DNA from: Phallusia fumigata
Taxonomy: Eukaryota; Chordata; Ascidiacea; Phlebobranchia; Ascidiidae
Direction of reading: 5' to 3'
Assembly (NCBI GenBank): GCA_008931825.1
Contig: QXVZ01001268.1
Span: forward strand, 1-30,702
DNA: 30,702 nt
This document shows positions 11,301 through 19,852 of the stretch, piece after piece; positions within the stretch are counted from its first letter, which is position 1, and each line of letters opens with the position of its first letter. The notes below the pieces were generated by a model, which worked only from the letters and a program-made list of their open reading frames with translations, was not told the origin of the DNA and did no database searches. Made by a program: the position numbers and the translations under genes.

Positions 11301-12193
11301 TGGAAAATTGTAACAAAGCGGGCTCAGTTTGAGAATCACAGCCGTAACCCTAACCCTCACCCCTAAACTCTTTATCAAGACACCTAAACTCTTTAAAAAT
11401 TATCAAGACACCAAGATAATGCATTTGACAAATTCTTAAATTTACTTAAATACGTGTTTGCATGTGATTTACACTGGATCATGTGGTGTATCACGTGACA
11501 GTCCACTCATTTGTGGAAGTTGATCGAAATTTTTGTGATGAAAATATTTACTTAGCACTGTGTGGGGTGGCTGCCTCTTGTTGGTAAATGTTTAACTTTC
11601 TCAGCTCTTTACAGTGTCTGTGTTGACTTGAGGTCACCACAAATGTCAATGCTGACTTTTGTCTGAACATTTACAACAATTTATAACCTTTTCTGCGTTT
11701 AGAACGAAGCATGTTGTAAATTTAACTAAAACATTGCTTTTCATTGTGCACTTTCGTTCCATGTAAATTCGAGTTTACTGCGTGCAAAAAAGCTCAAAGA
11801 TCCTATTTTTAATTGTTGTTGGATGACTGTTGTGTTTTACAGAGGCTTAAAAATCGTTAACCTGAGAGATATGTCTCTTATAATGCAAGTGTCAATTTGT
11901 TGCAGGAACTCTCTACATGTACGACATCTTTGCAGCCAACCCCTGCTGTCAGCGTCGGCTTTGCTGCAAACACTGCGGTAAGTACATTGCAGACAGCGCA
12001 TTGGCGCCACCGCGCGTACATTACATAACATTTTGATTTACCGTTAGGTGGCGTAGTGGTGGACATTCGCCAGGGCTTGAAGTTCTACAGCGACTACAGC
12101 AAACAGCAGATGTGCCAGAGCTGCGGGCGCAACGATTACCATTTCATCCACCCGACCACTTCCTACCAACTCATGGGTCTCGTACTCTCATAG
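2178..12193 (+). CDS. HECA: Headcase (HECA) orthologue, nine exons, 5' partial
   Basis: This is an orthologue of animal headcase/HECA, a cysteine-rich cytoplasmic and nuclear regulator linked in insects and mammals to cell-cycle exit and differentiation. Coding exons: 2178-2324, 3396-3531, 3810-4704, 5106-5219, 5917-6036, 6526-6642, 9316-9436, 11906-11977 and 12048-12193. All introns are GT-AG, phases run 1,1,2,0,0,0,0,1,1, and the visible part encodes 622 residues plus the stop. Residues 1-45 match the family motif GRARSW.EKQ..Q..WTK.GYDLA. Residues about 95-393 are a Ser/Pro-rich, probably disordered region. Residues about 395-622 form the conserved C-terminal cysteine-rich domain, with CVVC, CMRC, CRMC, CKHC and CQSC pairs and the signature HFPLVDGTMFLSP. 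Human HECA is about 540 aa, so the linker is expanded. The N-terminal zinc-binding segment seen in fly and human is missing and should be in an upstream exon. The gene model is inferred by recall of family sequences, not alignment. Confidence 0.93.
3092..3328 (+). mobile_element. hAT-like non-autonomous element (MITE), family A copy 1
   Basis: The element starts with CAGTGGTTCC and ends with GGTTGGGAACCACAG, the imperfect terminal inverted repeats typical of hAT MITEs. The flanking 8-mers (3084-3091 and 3329-3336) share GCTAGG, a plausible degraded 8-bp target duplication. An internal CAGTGGTTCC/GGAACCACTGG pair (about 3092-3209) suggests a shorter unit within it. Related copies lie at 13866-14027 and, inverted, at 9988-10086. 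Confidence 0.7.
3396..3531 (+). CDS. HECA: HECA exon: basic linker
   Basis: The acceptor (ttgtggcag) and GTAAGA donor are good, and phase 1 in and phase 2 out fits both neighbours. It encodes a Lys-rich stretch including NAKKKNRKKHKDL, corresponding to the basic KKK(K)RRN region that follows the DLDW motif in fly headcase. It could act as a nuclear localisation signal (inference). It sits about 70 bases downstream of a hAT-like MITE. Confidence 0.85.
3645..3720 (+). repeat. Small interspersed repeat, family B
   Basis: The core GACAACAGCGTTTGTCGAAA recurs with variations at 11055-11130 (plus) and 23965-24035 (minus), each followed by a GTAGAAAATG...ACAT-type tail. Here it is open in the same frame as the downstream HECA exon, which could mislead gene predictors into extending that exon. 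Confidence 0.6.
3810..4704 (+). CDS. HECA: HECA exon: large Ser/Pro-rich linker
   Basis: I place the start at 3810, after a strong polypyrimidine acceptor (tttcctttacacag), because it alone completes the phase-2 codon left by the previous exon (AA+C, Asn). The open frame runs on upstream to 3625, but that part is a repeat-derived intron. The acceptor-like site at 3757 gives the wrong phase. The exon encodes about 299 residues: a RHNSTSS motif like the phosphorylatable RRHS stretch of human HECA, many SP and TP sites, PPSY-type motifs, and a charged C-terminal helix around RQREQRDAEKREMNKYI. The donor is CAG|GTACAA. Confidence 0.85.
4890..4975 (-). repeat. Interspersed repeat, family D (minus copy)
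   Basis: The reverse complement, from GACAACGGTTCTTTACCTG to the GGTAATTAGCTATG end, matches 10325-10400 in order and spacing, including a central CACATGTG. It is inside the HECA intron 4705-5105. The CAGTGGTTCTTAAC-like terminus suggests a hAT relative. Confidence 0.5.
5106..5219 (+). CDS. HECA: HECA exon: start of C-terminal domain
   Basis: This is a phase 0/0 exon of 38 codons between a tgtcgcag acceptor and an AAG|GTACAT donor. It aligns by position with the segment just before the conserved C-terminal domain of human HECA (TPVQFLRRLDLSELL). The correspondence is loose, around KRYDFSAFK, and rests mainly on exon order and phase. Confidence 0.8.
5917..6036 (+). CDS. HECA: HECA exon: DDLRNLILASLS segment
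   Basis: Forty codons, phase 0/0, acceptor ttcacag and donor CAG|GTGTGT. It encodes RIKMEGEGYGSDDLRNLILA, which matches human HECA 'HVRMEDD...EDLRKFILAALS'. This fixes the frame of the C-terminal domain. Confidence 0.9.
6181..6223 (-). repeat. tRNA-derived fragment (B-box and T-arm)
   Basis: On the minus strand there is a perfect RNA polymerase III B-box, GGTTCGAATCC (from plus 6189-6200), inside a T-arm-like GTGGG/CCCAT stem, followed by a short 3' acceptor-like end. No A-box or complete cloverleaf can be found at the right distance, so this is a tRNA-derived SINE fragment or tRNA relic and not a gene. It is in the HECA intron 6037-6525. Confidence 0.45.
6526..6642 (+). CDS. HECA: HECA exon: CxxC and HFPLVDGT signature
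   Basis: Thirty-nine codons, phase 0/0, donor AAG|GTAAAA. Of two nearby acceptors (after 6491 and after 6525), only 6525 puts the conserved frame in phase. The product has the zinc-binding pair CVVC and the family signature HFPLVDGTMFLSP (human QFPLVDGTLFLSP). The last 47 bases recur at 7626-7672 inside the duplicated segment downstream. Confidence 0.92.
6596..8617. repeat. Direct duplication of about 1 kb separated by one N
   Basis: Copy 1 spans 6596-7624 and copy 2 spans 7626-8617, with a single N at 7625. Both start within the HECA exon that ends at 6642 and run into the following intron, ending at the same point (ggtatttgtttacttt). They differ by scattered substitutions and indels, including about 40 extra bases near 7221-7261 in copy 1. 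The N exactly at the boundary points to two unmerged overlapping contig ends, probably two haplotypes, instead of a genomic tandem duplication. The exon fragment 7626-7672 has a donor but no usable acceptor, so I do not count it as an exon. Confidence 0.85.
6643..9315 (+). other. HECA intron with unidentified content beyond the duplication
   Basis: Besides the duplicated block, 8618-9315 shows no exon. The block contains, in each copy, a fragment of the family E repeat (TTTTAACAATCGCTATTGTCATC at about 6711 and a variant at about 7730). If the duplication is an assembly artefact, the true intron is about 1 kb shorter. Confidence 0.6.
9316..9436 (+). CDS. HECA: HECA exon: CMRC / CRMC zinc-binding segment
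   Basis: The acceptor is tgtgtttcag and the donor GTAAGT, with phase 0 in and 1 out. It encodes HAACMRCLEGLHTIVCRMC followed by WEGTHHQLG, matching human 'YAVCVDCLEGVHKIICIKC...WDGSWHQLG'. The four cysteines are in register with the human protein. Confidence 0.94.
9988..10086 (-). mobile_element. hAT-like MITE, family A short copy
   Basis: Read on the minus strand, it begins CAGCGGTTCTGACC, runs through an ACATTCCCCCTT block and an ACAAGAAG...ATAAAGTAACATTA block, and ends in a GGGACCCCTGG terminus. This is the same order of motifs as the copy at 3092. It lies in the HECA intron 9437-11905. Confidence 0.5.
10325..10400 (+). repeat. Interspersed repeat, family D (plus copy)
   Basis: It starts with CAGTGGTTCTTAACTTCTGG and includes AACTCACATGTGAGTGATGA and a GGATAATTAGC end. 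This is the inverted counterpart of 4890-4975. Confidence 0.5.
11050..11143 (+). repeat. Small interspersed repeat, family B copy
   Basis: It contains the TTTGCCGAAACGTAGAAAATG-like core shared with 3645-3720 and, inverted, 23965-24035. It directly abuts the hAT-like element that begins at 11144. Confidence 0.55.
11144..11341 (+). mobile_element. hAT-like MITE, family C
   Basis: The terminal inverted repeats are CAGCGGTTCTCAAAC at the left and GTTTGAGAATCACAG at the right. The flanking 8-mers (gagtaatc and ccgtaacc) agree at five positions, consistent with an eroded 8-bp duplication. No coding capacity. It lies in the HECA intron 9437-11905. Confidence 0.65.
11906..11977 (+). CDS. HECA: HECA exon: YDIFAANPCC / CKHC segment
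   Basis: A 72-base exon, phase 1/1, acceptor ttgttgcag and donor GTAAGT. It encodes TLYMYDIFAANPCCQRRLCC then KHCG, matching human 'TMYTYDILAASPCCQARLNCKHCG'. Confidence 0.94.
12048..12193 (+). CDS. HECA: HECA last exon with stop
   Basis: Separated from the previous exon by a 70-base intron (acceptor accgttag). It encodes VVVDIRQGLKFYSDYS, the pair CQSC, and NDYHFIHP, matching human 'VIDVRIGMQYFSEYS...CPHCGNLDYHFVKP'. The stop TAG is at 12191-12193, at nearly the same place as in human HECA. Confidence 0.94.
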
Positions 12194-13530
12194 ACTAATG
12201 ACGTCATTACCAGATGACGTCACGCCACTGCCGCTTTTGCTGCTTTCAAAGACCCTTTTGTAGAAATGAGAAAAGTTCACAATTTGCGGGCGCCTATAAG
12301 TTTCGTGTGTGTTTTTTTCGCTTATTGTCGTTTATACATAACAGTGGGTCTCGTAGTCGTCGTTATTTTTTGCGTTGTGACGTCATAGTAGTGCAGTGTG
12401 TGTGATTATTCCGTCACACACTAGAGAAAATTATTTGCCCAAACTTGTTTTTCACCCCTCGAGTTTATGCAACATCAAAAAATGTTTTCCCAATAAAAAT
12501 CTCCTTTTCCAAATTCCTATTTCTGACCTGTCGGTCGGCGAATTATACAAATCATGGAATTTTTTTGTACTTACAACGTCACAACGTGTATTGCTGTTAT
12601 CTTTTGTTGCCATGGTGATGTTGTATAGAGCAAAGTACATGCCCGAAACGCCGCGCAGACTAGATGCAGCGCCGCTAAACTCGTTTGCCGCGATCTTAGT
12701 GTCTGTACAAAGTTTAAAGCGAAATCGTTCGGTTAATCCTAAAACAATTTTTTTTCTTCATATCTTGGATGACTTTTTCTTTGTTTATTATGTTGTCCAA
12801 GGTGCTTATGGACTGAGGTGTATTATTACTTTTACTGCGTCGTCATCAGTCTATCGCGCATCAGGGTATAGCAGAACGATAAAAAACGCGTCTTTATGAT
12901 GTCACAACATACGAAAAGTGACGTACTAAGTTAACAAAATCCAGGTGCTTACGTAATTGGCACCTTTTATTGTGACGTCACAACTTTTCCGACGTTTTAT
13001 GTTGTACGATAGGTAATTTCACGTAGCACATTTTCGCAGCTCCCCCTCCCTCGCCCGCGCGGTGACGTATTAGTACTGATGACGTAATAATGTCGTTTTT
13101 TCTTTGATCGATGCAGTTTCCGTTGTAAGGGGTGGCACACCACGAGCTTGAATCGTTTCGCTGGCAGCGCGGCCGACATATGTTGGGGGATTCCCCGCGA
13201 GCTTGACGCCTGTACACATGTAAATGTATTTTGTTTGTTGTAGCGCCGGGTGATTCACCCCCATTCGCTCCTGACAGCCGTCTGTTCGCCGCCACACGCT
13301 TTTTGGTAAAAACCCGCCACGCCGCACGAGGGCGCTCTGTCCCCCGTTTCATCTGAAACCATTCCTCAAATAGGATTCTTTAAAAACTATTGTAGGAAAT
13401 GAAAAACGCACTTTGCTTGTAAATGTCGTAACCTGCTTAAAAATCTCGTGGTGACGTGGCGTGCTGCCATTGGCTCGGAGTCACGTGATCGTGTTCTCGC
13501 TTAAGTTGTTGATAGGAAATAAATGGTAAA
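12194..13530 (+). other. Probable HECA 3' UTR and flank
   Basis: No further domain is visible after the HECA stop. Polyadenylation signals AATAAA occur at 12492-12497 and 13518-13523, so the 3' end could be about 0.3 or 1.3 kb past the stop. Four TGACGTCA palindromes fall at 12199, 12215, 12378 and 12973. The open frame at 12396-12899 has no recognisable domain and I treat it as chance. Confidence 0.5.
13466..13490. promoter_or_regulatory. Inverted CCAAT box next to an E-box palindrome
   Basis: ATTGG (13469-13473) lies a few bases from GTCACGTGA (13480-13488), a USF/MiT-type E-box. The pairing is typical of a proximal promoter, but I see no gene starting nearby on either strand, so a function is only suggested. 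Confidence 0.25.
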
Positions 13531-13865
13531 TACGAACTTGTGTCTGCTATATGTTCTGATTTTGTGAACTGCCAGGTGTGTAATTGTCGTTTGATTCAGC
13601 GAAAAAAAACTTCCCTCCCGAAACACTAACCTCAGAACGAAGCAATTTCGATTCCAAAGTTTTGTTGCGAATTTTAATCAGGACAGGGATTATGAAACTT
13701 AGATTTGAGTTGAGTTGATTTTAATTCGCTTGGTGAAAGAAATATAGCGGCACAGTAGCACTAAATCAATCACCAAGTCGGAAATAGCTGCGTTAGGACG
13801 TTTTGAGGCGCGGAAATAATTGTGCACAATATTGGTGGGTCAAGGTCAAACGCGTTGCAGCTACA

Positions 13866-14027
13866 CGGTAAGGTTCCCAACTTTTTTGATGCATTCCCCC
13901 TTTGCTTATTTCGGAGCTTTTTATTCCTCCCCTACTACACAAGAAGTGATATGAAGTGACATTAAAACCTTTGAAACCTCTGGACTACCTAAAGAAATTC
14001 TACACTTATCATGAATAACAACTTAAC
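13866..14027 (+). mobile_element. hAT-like MITE, family A copy 2 (fragment)
   Basis: The segment from GGTTCCCAACTTTTTTGATG to CTTATCATGAATAA is closely similar to 3098-3245. It lacks a clear 3' terminus, so it is a truncated copy. Confidence 0.65.
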
Positions 14028-14462
14028 AATTTCACAGTCATCGTCGGTAGGTGCTATTGCTGTCATTGCCTATTTTATTGAAATGATAGCCTTGACACTA
14101 TGCTCCTCTAAAACAGCACTTTTGTCAAGTTTTATTATTTACCAGACGTTTTTTCTAGTTTAAACGCGGAACTCCTTTGCTATTGTCTCTCCCCAACAGT
14201 TGGCAGATCCGCTTAACTTAACGCCTATTTTAGCGTCGAATGTTTGACGGAACGTCAATTATCTAACTGTCGTTGGATTTCAGGATAACTGCAACACAAA
14301 TTCGTTTAACTGGAAACGCCATATGCTTTCAGCAAAGAACACTATGTACGTAGTATTCTTTGCTTTTAATCTGCAACAATGAGCAACACTTTGATCATCT
14401 GTGATTTCTATGAGTGACTAGCATGCAGTTCTAGCAAATTTGCGCCCTGGGTTTGCTTTAAG

Positions 14463-14964
14463 TAGGCTTACCATATTTTCACAACTCAAAACCGGTACGC
14501 TTTTCAAACAAGCAGGCAATTAAAGCGTTTTTTTCCTAACGTCCAACCCAAACGTACAACCATAACGACTATTTTAAAGAATAGATCGACAGAATTATTG
14601 GCACTTAAATTTGCAATAAATTTTTTTATTTACAGGTAGTGTATTTTAAGGTCATTCGTCAACTTTCATTTTCTTTCTGGCATTTTGGTGTTAGCAGATT
14701 GATTTTCAGACTTACAGCACCGCATACCTAGCAAACCACTTTGCCTGTGAAAGCAAAGTTGCCCAGTGAATCCTGGGACAATCAACCCACGTTCGTTTTG
14801 TAATTATTACACGTTATTATTAAGGATGTGGGTCAAATTACCACACCAGATTATGGTTAACGGCTAAACAAAAACCGGGACATTTTGCCTGACCGGGCGG
14901 GACGCCGGGACTAGGCGTTTAAACCGGGACAGTCCCGGCGAAAGCGGGACGTATGGTAAGCCTA
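14463..14964. mobile_element. hAT-type MITE with perfect 8-bp target duplication
   Basis: The element is bounded by the inverted repeats TAGGCTTACCATA and TATGGTAAGCCTA. The 8 bases on each side (14455-14462 and 14965-14972) are identical: GCTTTAAG. This length is the hallmark of the hAT superfamily. The 502-bp interior has no transposase frame but carries a GC-rich block at about 14874-14952 in which CCGGGAC-like words recur. The intact duplication argues for a fairly recent insertion by a transposase acting in trans. Confidence 0.85.
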
Positions 14965-17871
14965 GCTTTAAGGGACATCCACACTTTTCTTGCTGTGACT
15001 TCATAGTCAACTGAAAAATGCACATAACACAAACAGAAGTGATAATAAACACTTTACGCTTGATAGACCGATGCAAACAAAGTCCACAAAAAATACAAGT
15101 TGCTGCACAGACTGACTGCACTGTTGCGGATTATGGACACAAACTAGGGGCGAGGTTGGCGCGAATATTAATTTGCGGTGTATGCAGCCGATTTATAAAT
15201 TGAACAATATTGGTCACATTACGTCGTTTGATGTGAAACTACACGCAGTTTACAATGTTTAATCAAACAAACAAACTGTGCTGTTTACAATGTTCGAGTT
15301 TGTGTTGAGTTATGAGTAAATTTGGAGTTAGTTATACTGGTAGGTTAGTCAAATCTTACAGGAGAGAGTTCACAAATACACGTCAAAACCTAGTGACGTA
15401 AGTGTGACGTCATCATCTCTAAATTCCTACTAGTTTTTACTATTTTTGTAGTTGCTTTTGCGACATTTTTGAACATTATTGCATTGAAACTAATGTGATT
15501 TTCCGAAAAAACATTTTGTTTGGAAATTGAGCTTTTTAATCCATACATTGTTAGCACTAGCAGTAAGTATCTTGAGCTGTTGTTTATGCATCCTAACAAC
15601 TAAATGCTAAAAACTTTTTACTCAAGATTTTATGCTTCAACAGCAATAGAACATCAACAAAAAGAAATAAACACATCACAGATAATGCAGAGTGACAAAC
15701 ATGTGTGGAAATTCTTAAATTTTACAGGAACAACAGGATGTAGAAAATGTTCATACCTTGATTTATTTCCCAAAGAAACAAAGGTTGGTATTTAAAACAT
15801 ATTTATTTTTTTGTATTTGAATTTTAGATTGAAAAAAATCATGAGATATTTAAATCTATAACTTTTCCTTGCGTTTTTTTATTTTAATGTTTCAAATTGT
15901 GCCTAAGTTACCATCCTGTTGCACAAAAATTGTACCAAATATTTTTTGAACTACAGATAGCAATTAAATTCGACTTTATTTGCTTAATGTACCAGAATTT
16001 GCACCCTTTTAAAAAGTTTTTAAAAGTTGAAATAGCTTTTCTACACTCAACATTTAAGATAGGTGCTGGATGTGGGACATTCACTTAGTAGACTGCATAA
16101 TAGTGATGGCAAATTGTGTAGTTTTGGTGTTTTTTTTGTATATGGACTTGCAATAATGTTGTACAACTGTTTTTCTTTAATGTTTAGCCCTACAAATGAG
16201 TTTGCAGTGAAGTTCGTGGGATATTTGAGGGGATTGTATTGGGTCGCATCTTGGATGTCATCTCTCTGTCATTTTTGAAATGTATGCATTACACTTGATT
16301 GCTATGGACACTTGATCATTCAAGGTTATATTTCCATCTGATATTCAAGGTATGACAGTCTGTTAATGTTGAGATTCATTGGAAATGAATTGGTTTACAG
16401 CCTTCCATATTTTCCGCAGAGTCCTATAGATAATACACTTCTTTACTTTTTGTTTTGTTCCTTATTGCTGTCGGGTTCCAAACTGTTTGCAATGTAGTGA
16501 GTGTCTGTGAGTTATTTTTTAATATATTCCTTTCTTTCTTTTTTGACAAACTATGAGACAGTTTTGATAGCCTTCTGAAGTCGCTGGTTGTTTTTGAGTT
16601 GGGATAACTTGCCTTGAAATTGTAAATTAGGGAAAATGGTCAGTGATGTTAAACCATACAAATTCAGGACAAAAATATGTATGATGTATCACTGGTGAGT
16701 ATGTAGTGAAGTGCTTGGGGATGGCATAAAGTGCAAGGTTAGGTTGGCCATGTATTTACAATTTAGGCTTTCATTGTACTTTTATACATTGTGGCGTGTA
16801 CTTCGGCTCTTTTTGTGAAATTTTTTCTTGTTTAGATTAAACAAATCTTTTTTAAATTCATGCAAAAACATTAATCTTGGCTAAAATGTGTGTGTACCCA
16901 ACCAAAAGCACAGTGGATTTGTTGTGATGAAGCTGTACTTTTATTTAAACTAAGTTGGCTGTATAAAAATGGTTTGCGAATGTATATGTTAACCTTACTA
17001 ACTCTGCATTTGTAAGTGTAATTTTACTTTGTTTTAGAATTGCGAATAACGTGGGGATGTTTGAAACAGAACTGAAAAACTCAACCTTTAACATTGAACT
17101 GAGTCAACGTAAAGTCCTTGTTATGTTTTTGGTGCCAGCAGTTTGAAAGTCAAGACTTTTGTCTAGAATTACATCAGCCATCATTCAATTTTGTTTTAAT
17201 GATTTGTGAGTGGAAAAAAAACAATGGAATCACAAATCACATCACACAAAAGATCCATAGTTAAGTATTTAACTTTTTACCACTCTTTTTGTAATTTAAG
17301 CAGTGATGATTTTATGCTCACATAGAACTAAATTTTACCACAAATTTTGCATCACAAATTTTTTAAAACTAGAAAAAGAACTAAGCCCTGTTGAAGACTA
17401 ATAAAACATCAACTGATGTGAGAATAGTCACACCATGCTTGAGTCGAACTTTGTTTGTTTGTTTGCCGTCGAGTTACCTGCCTCATTGAAGTTCCGTTGG
17501 CTCATTTTTGATCTGATTTTTTCAAAGTTGGTGACTTCAACTTGGGTCAACCTATCGGGAACAGTTGGTTGGATCAATTTCACTAAAGTTTCTAGCTCGT
17601 TTTATTTATTTAATTTTCCCTGTTGATACTGTGATATCATCTGGAAAATCAGTACTGCTATCATCTATTTCGGAAAATTGTCAAGGTTTCTGCAATCAAG
17701 CTCTTATTTCCCAATGAGTTCCGGTTTTCTTGCAACTAACTTTGTTTTCCTCCGTTGATAGATCCCTTCACCTTCAGCTTATTCCAACGGCAAACCAGAA
17801 GTGTTTCTTTTTTGGTAAACTTTACATCACTTTTTGTTTCGTAGGGAAGCAATAAAAAATTGAAAAACAAT

Positions 17872-17912
17872 GTAAAGGGGGGAATGTATCAAAAAAGGCA
17901 GTAAACCACTGT
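17872..17912 (-). repeat. Family A MITE end fragment
   Basis: The stretch carrying GGGGGGAATGTATCAAAAAA and ending in AAACCACTG matches the inverted terminal part of the family A elements. Only about 40 bases can be recognised. Confidence 0.4.
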
Positions 17913-17988
17913 CTTGACATGCTGCTCTTGCAAAAGCACTTCCTGTAGTCTCTGATTTGCTGCAAAATCACACATTGACTGTTGTGAT

Positions 17989-17994
17989 TTTATT
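17989..17994 (-). terminator. Polyadenylation signal of the SLC49-like gene
   Basis: AATAAA on the minus strand (TTTATT on plus), 75 bases downstream of the transporter stop. It is the first canonical signal after the coding region. Confidence 0.5.
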
Positions 17995-18068
17995 CACAAA
18001 ACTCGTCAGCTGAAAAATGCACACAACGCAAGTAGTAAAGATATGTCACAAACACAGATCAAAATCTT

Positions 18069-19617
18069 TTACGAACCGTTTCCGTTTTGAATCTGGTTCG
18101 TCAGAAGGGGTTTCGTTTCGTTCAAGTCAGATTCTTCCCTTTCTTGAACGTTTAATCTTCCGTATTCGGGCTTAAACAAGAAACAGAGCAAAACGCCTAT
18201 AACAAAACTGGAACTTTGAAATATCAACACCCCAGTTCCACCAAACTTATTGAAAATCACGCGGCCGATCGGGCCGTAGAAAAGGCCTGTGGGGAGCACA
18301 ATACTGATCAACCAGATGCTTACGAACGCTTCATCGACGGGATATGTGTGTTGGGTCGTCATGTCGTATATAGTTACCATAGAAATCTGAACAAAAAACC
18401 CCAGTAGGGCATTTCCCACATACAGAAGCTGGTATTTGGCGAAAACATCGCCTAATAGTATCATAATCGTAGAGAGTAAACACAAAGAGGTCCCGGCTAT
18501 GGTAAGACGTTTGTATTTCTTGTACTTATTTACTATTCTGCCGGCGACGAAAGTTCCAACAGCGTTCCCTAGTGTGATGTAACACATTGCTCCAGATCCG
18601 ATAATGGATGCTTTCAAGCCCAGATGATGTTTTGTCGAAAACTGTGATACGATTTGCGCCATCATCGTGTACTCCACAGTAGGGGTTTGAAACAGAATAG
18701 CGAAGACGAACGCCGCGCAAATAAACGTTCGGTTGGTTAAAACTGCTTTTGTTTGCCGCCAGTAATCCCCGTTTGACGGTGTTTCAAGGAATTCTTTGGC
18801 GGTTCGTTTGCTCTGCTGCGCCAGGGTGGGAGGTTTCGGAGGAACAGCTGTGACAAAAATGCAAACTAGTAAGGCCACAGCACCAGCGACAAACACACAG
18901 GCGCTGTAGATCCAAATCAGTGTGTTTTTGTCACGTTCAAGCCAAAGCTTTTCCTCCATCGATGTTGTATTANACAGCACCAGCGACAAACACGCAGGCG
19001 CTGTAGATCCAAATCAGTGTGTTTTTGTCACGTTCAAGCCAAAGCTTTTCCTCCATCGATGTTGTATTATAGTCAGAGTGATGTGCTAGGAGGTAAGTAG
19101 GCACCAGTAAACCAATACCATTTCCTATGTATTTTCCGAGGGCATTCAAGCCAATGGCTGTGCCAACTTCGTTCTCTGGAAACCAAACAGCTGCGAATGC
19201 GGCTGGCGTTGTCATTACTAGTTGTAGGGAAAATCCGCTGACGGTTTGTCCAACTACACTAAGCGCAAACAGCGACCTGTCTGTCATGGAAAGCGCGAAA
19301 CAAGAAAACGCGACGATACTGCAAACTGCACAGATGATGGAAATGCCCCGAAATCTTACGGCGTTCCTGAACGCCATGTAGGATATGGGGAGAGTCAGTA
19401 ATAAAGGCGCGGCGTTGATGGCGATGGTCAGCCAATCGACTTGGGTGTATGTGACGTTAAAATAGGCGACAAAAAACTTGCTGATTTGACCGAACATGAC
19501 GTACGACGTTCCAGGTAATGCTTGAAGTATTGTCAAAAACACAAGAAATATCCATCTTCTTTTGTAAACTTGCGTCGTTGATTCTGCGCTGTCATGGTTT
19601 TGATGATTACTCGACAT
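18069..19617 (-). CDS. SLC49/FLVCR-like MFS transporter, intronless
   Basis: The ATG is at 19617-19615 and the stop at 18071-18069, with no introns. It has the two halves of a 12-helix major facilitator protein, with a cytosolic N-tail, YKRRW just before helix 1, and a long cytosolic loop rich in Lys and Pro near the middle. SLC49/FLVCR-like marks are VDWL after helix 1, VVGQ in helix 4, and AAVWFPENEVGTAIGLNALG leading into helix 5. The family includes FLVCR1/2 (haem, choline or ethanolamine transport) and the lysosomal SLC49A4; the substrate here cannot be told. A 96-bp direct repeat (18877-18972 and 18974-19069) around an N at 18973 shifts the frame. Counting it once gives 483 aa, a normal length. 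The C-tail ends in ETKPLL, an acidic dileucine sorting motif. Confidence 0.85.
18877..19069. repeat. 96-bp direct duplication around a single N
   Basis: 18877-18972 and 18974-19069 differ at one position (cacacag versus cacgcag), with N at 18973. The duplication adds 97 bases inside the transporter's open frame and introduces a stop right after the N. Like the larger case at 7625, it has the form of a failed contig overlap. Confidence 0.9.
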
Positions 19618-19796
19618 TTAACAGCTAGTCTATATCAATGGTGGGAAAAATTGGCCTCTGAAATAAAAGGTGAGCTGGTTTATTCTGTAAACAGCGCAGA
19701 ATTGATGTCAAGCATATTCTGCTTAGTGAAACAAATTAAACAGAACAAACTTGCGATTCAGAACACACTTAGTGCACGTCGGTAATCCCTGGCATG

Positions 19797-19852
19797 TGGG
19801 GTGTTTATTCATAACAAAACTGTTTGTGGGGTGTTTATTCAAAACAAAACTT
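19797..19852. repeat. Two-copy short tandem repeat
   Basis: GTGGGGTGTTTATTC followed by an ACAAAACT-type tail occurs twice in tandem, about 30 bases apart, in the 5' flank of the SLC49-like gene. Confidence 0.7.

Larger units (their letters stand above)
13531..18068. other. Gene-free stretch between HECA and the SLC49-like gene
   Basis: Apart from the MITEs at 13866-14027, 14463-14964 and 17872-17912, and a TGACGTCA at 15405, I recognise nothing. From about 15600 to 17650 the sequence is notably T-rich. The short open frames there (for example 15604-15795 and 17435-17626) have no recognisable domain. Confidence 0.5.

Noticed and set aside
11346-11362. Telomere-like CCCTAACCCTAACCCT-type stretch
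   Set aside because: There are only about two units, next to a MITE end. Too short to call an interstitial telomere.
12396-12899. Open frame of 167 codons after HECA
   Set aside because: No domain is visible, it lies in the probable 3' UTR, and it crosses a polyadenylation signal.
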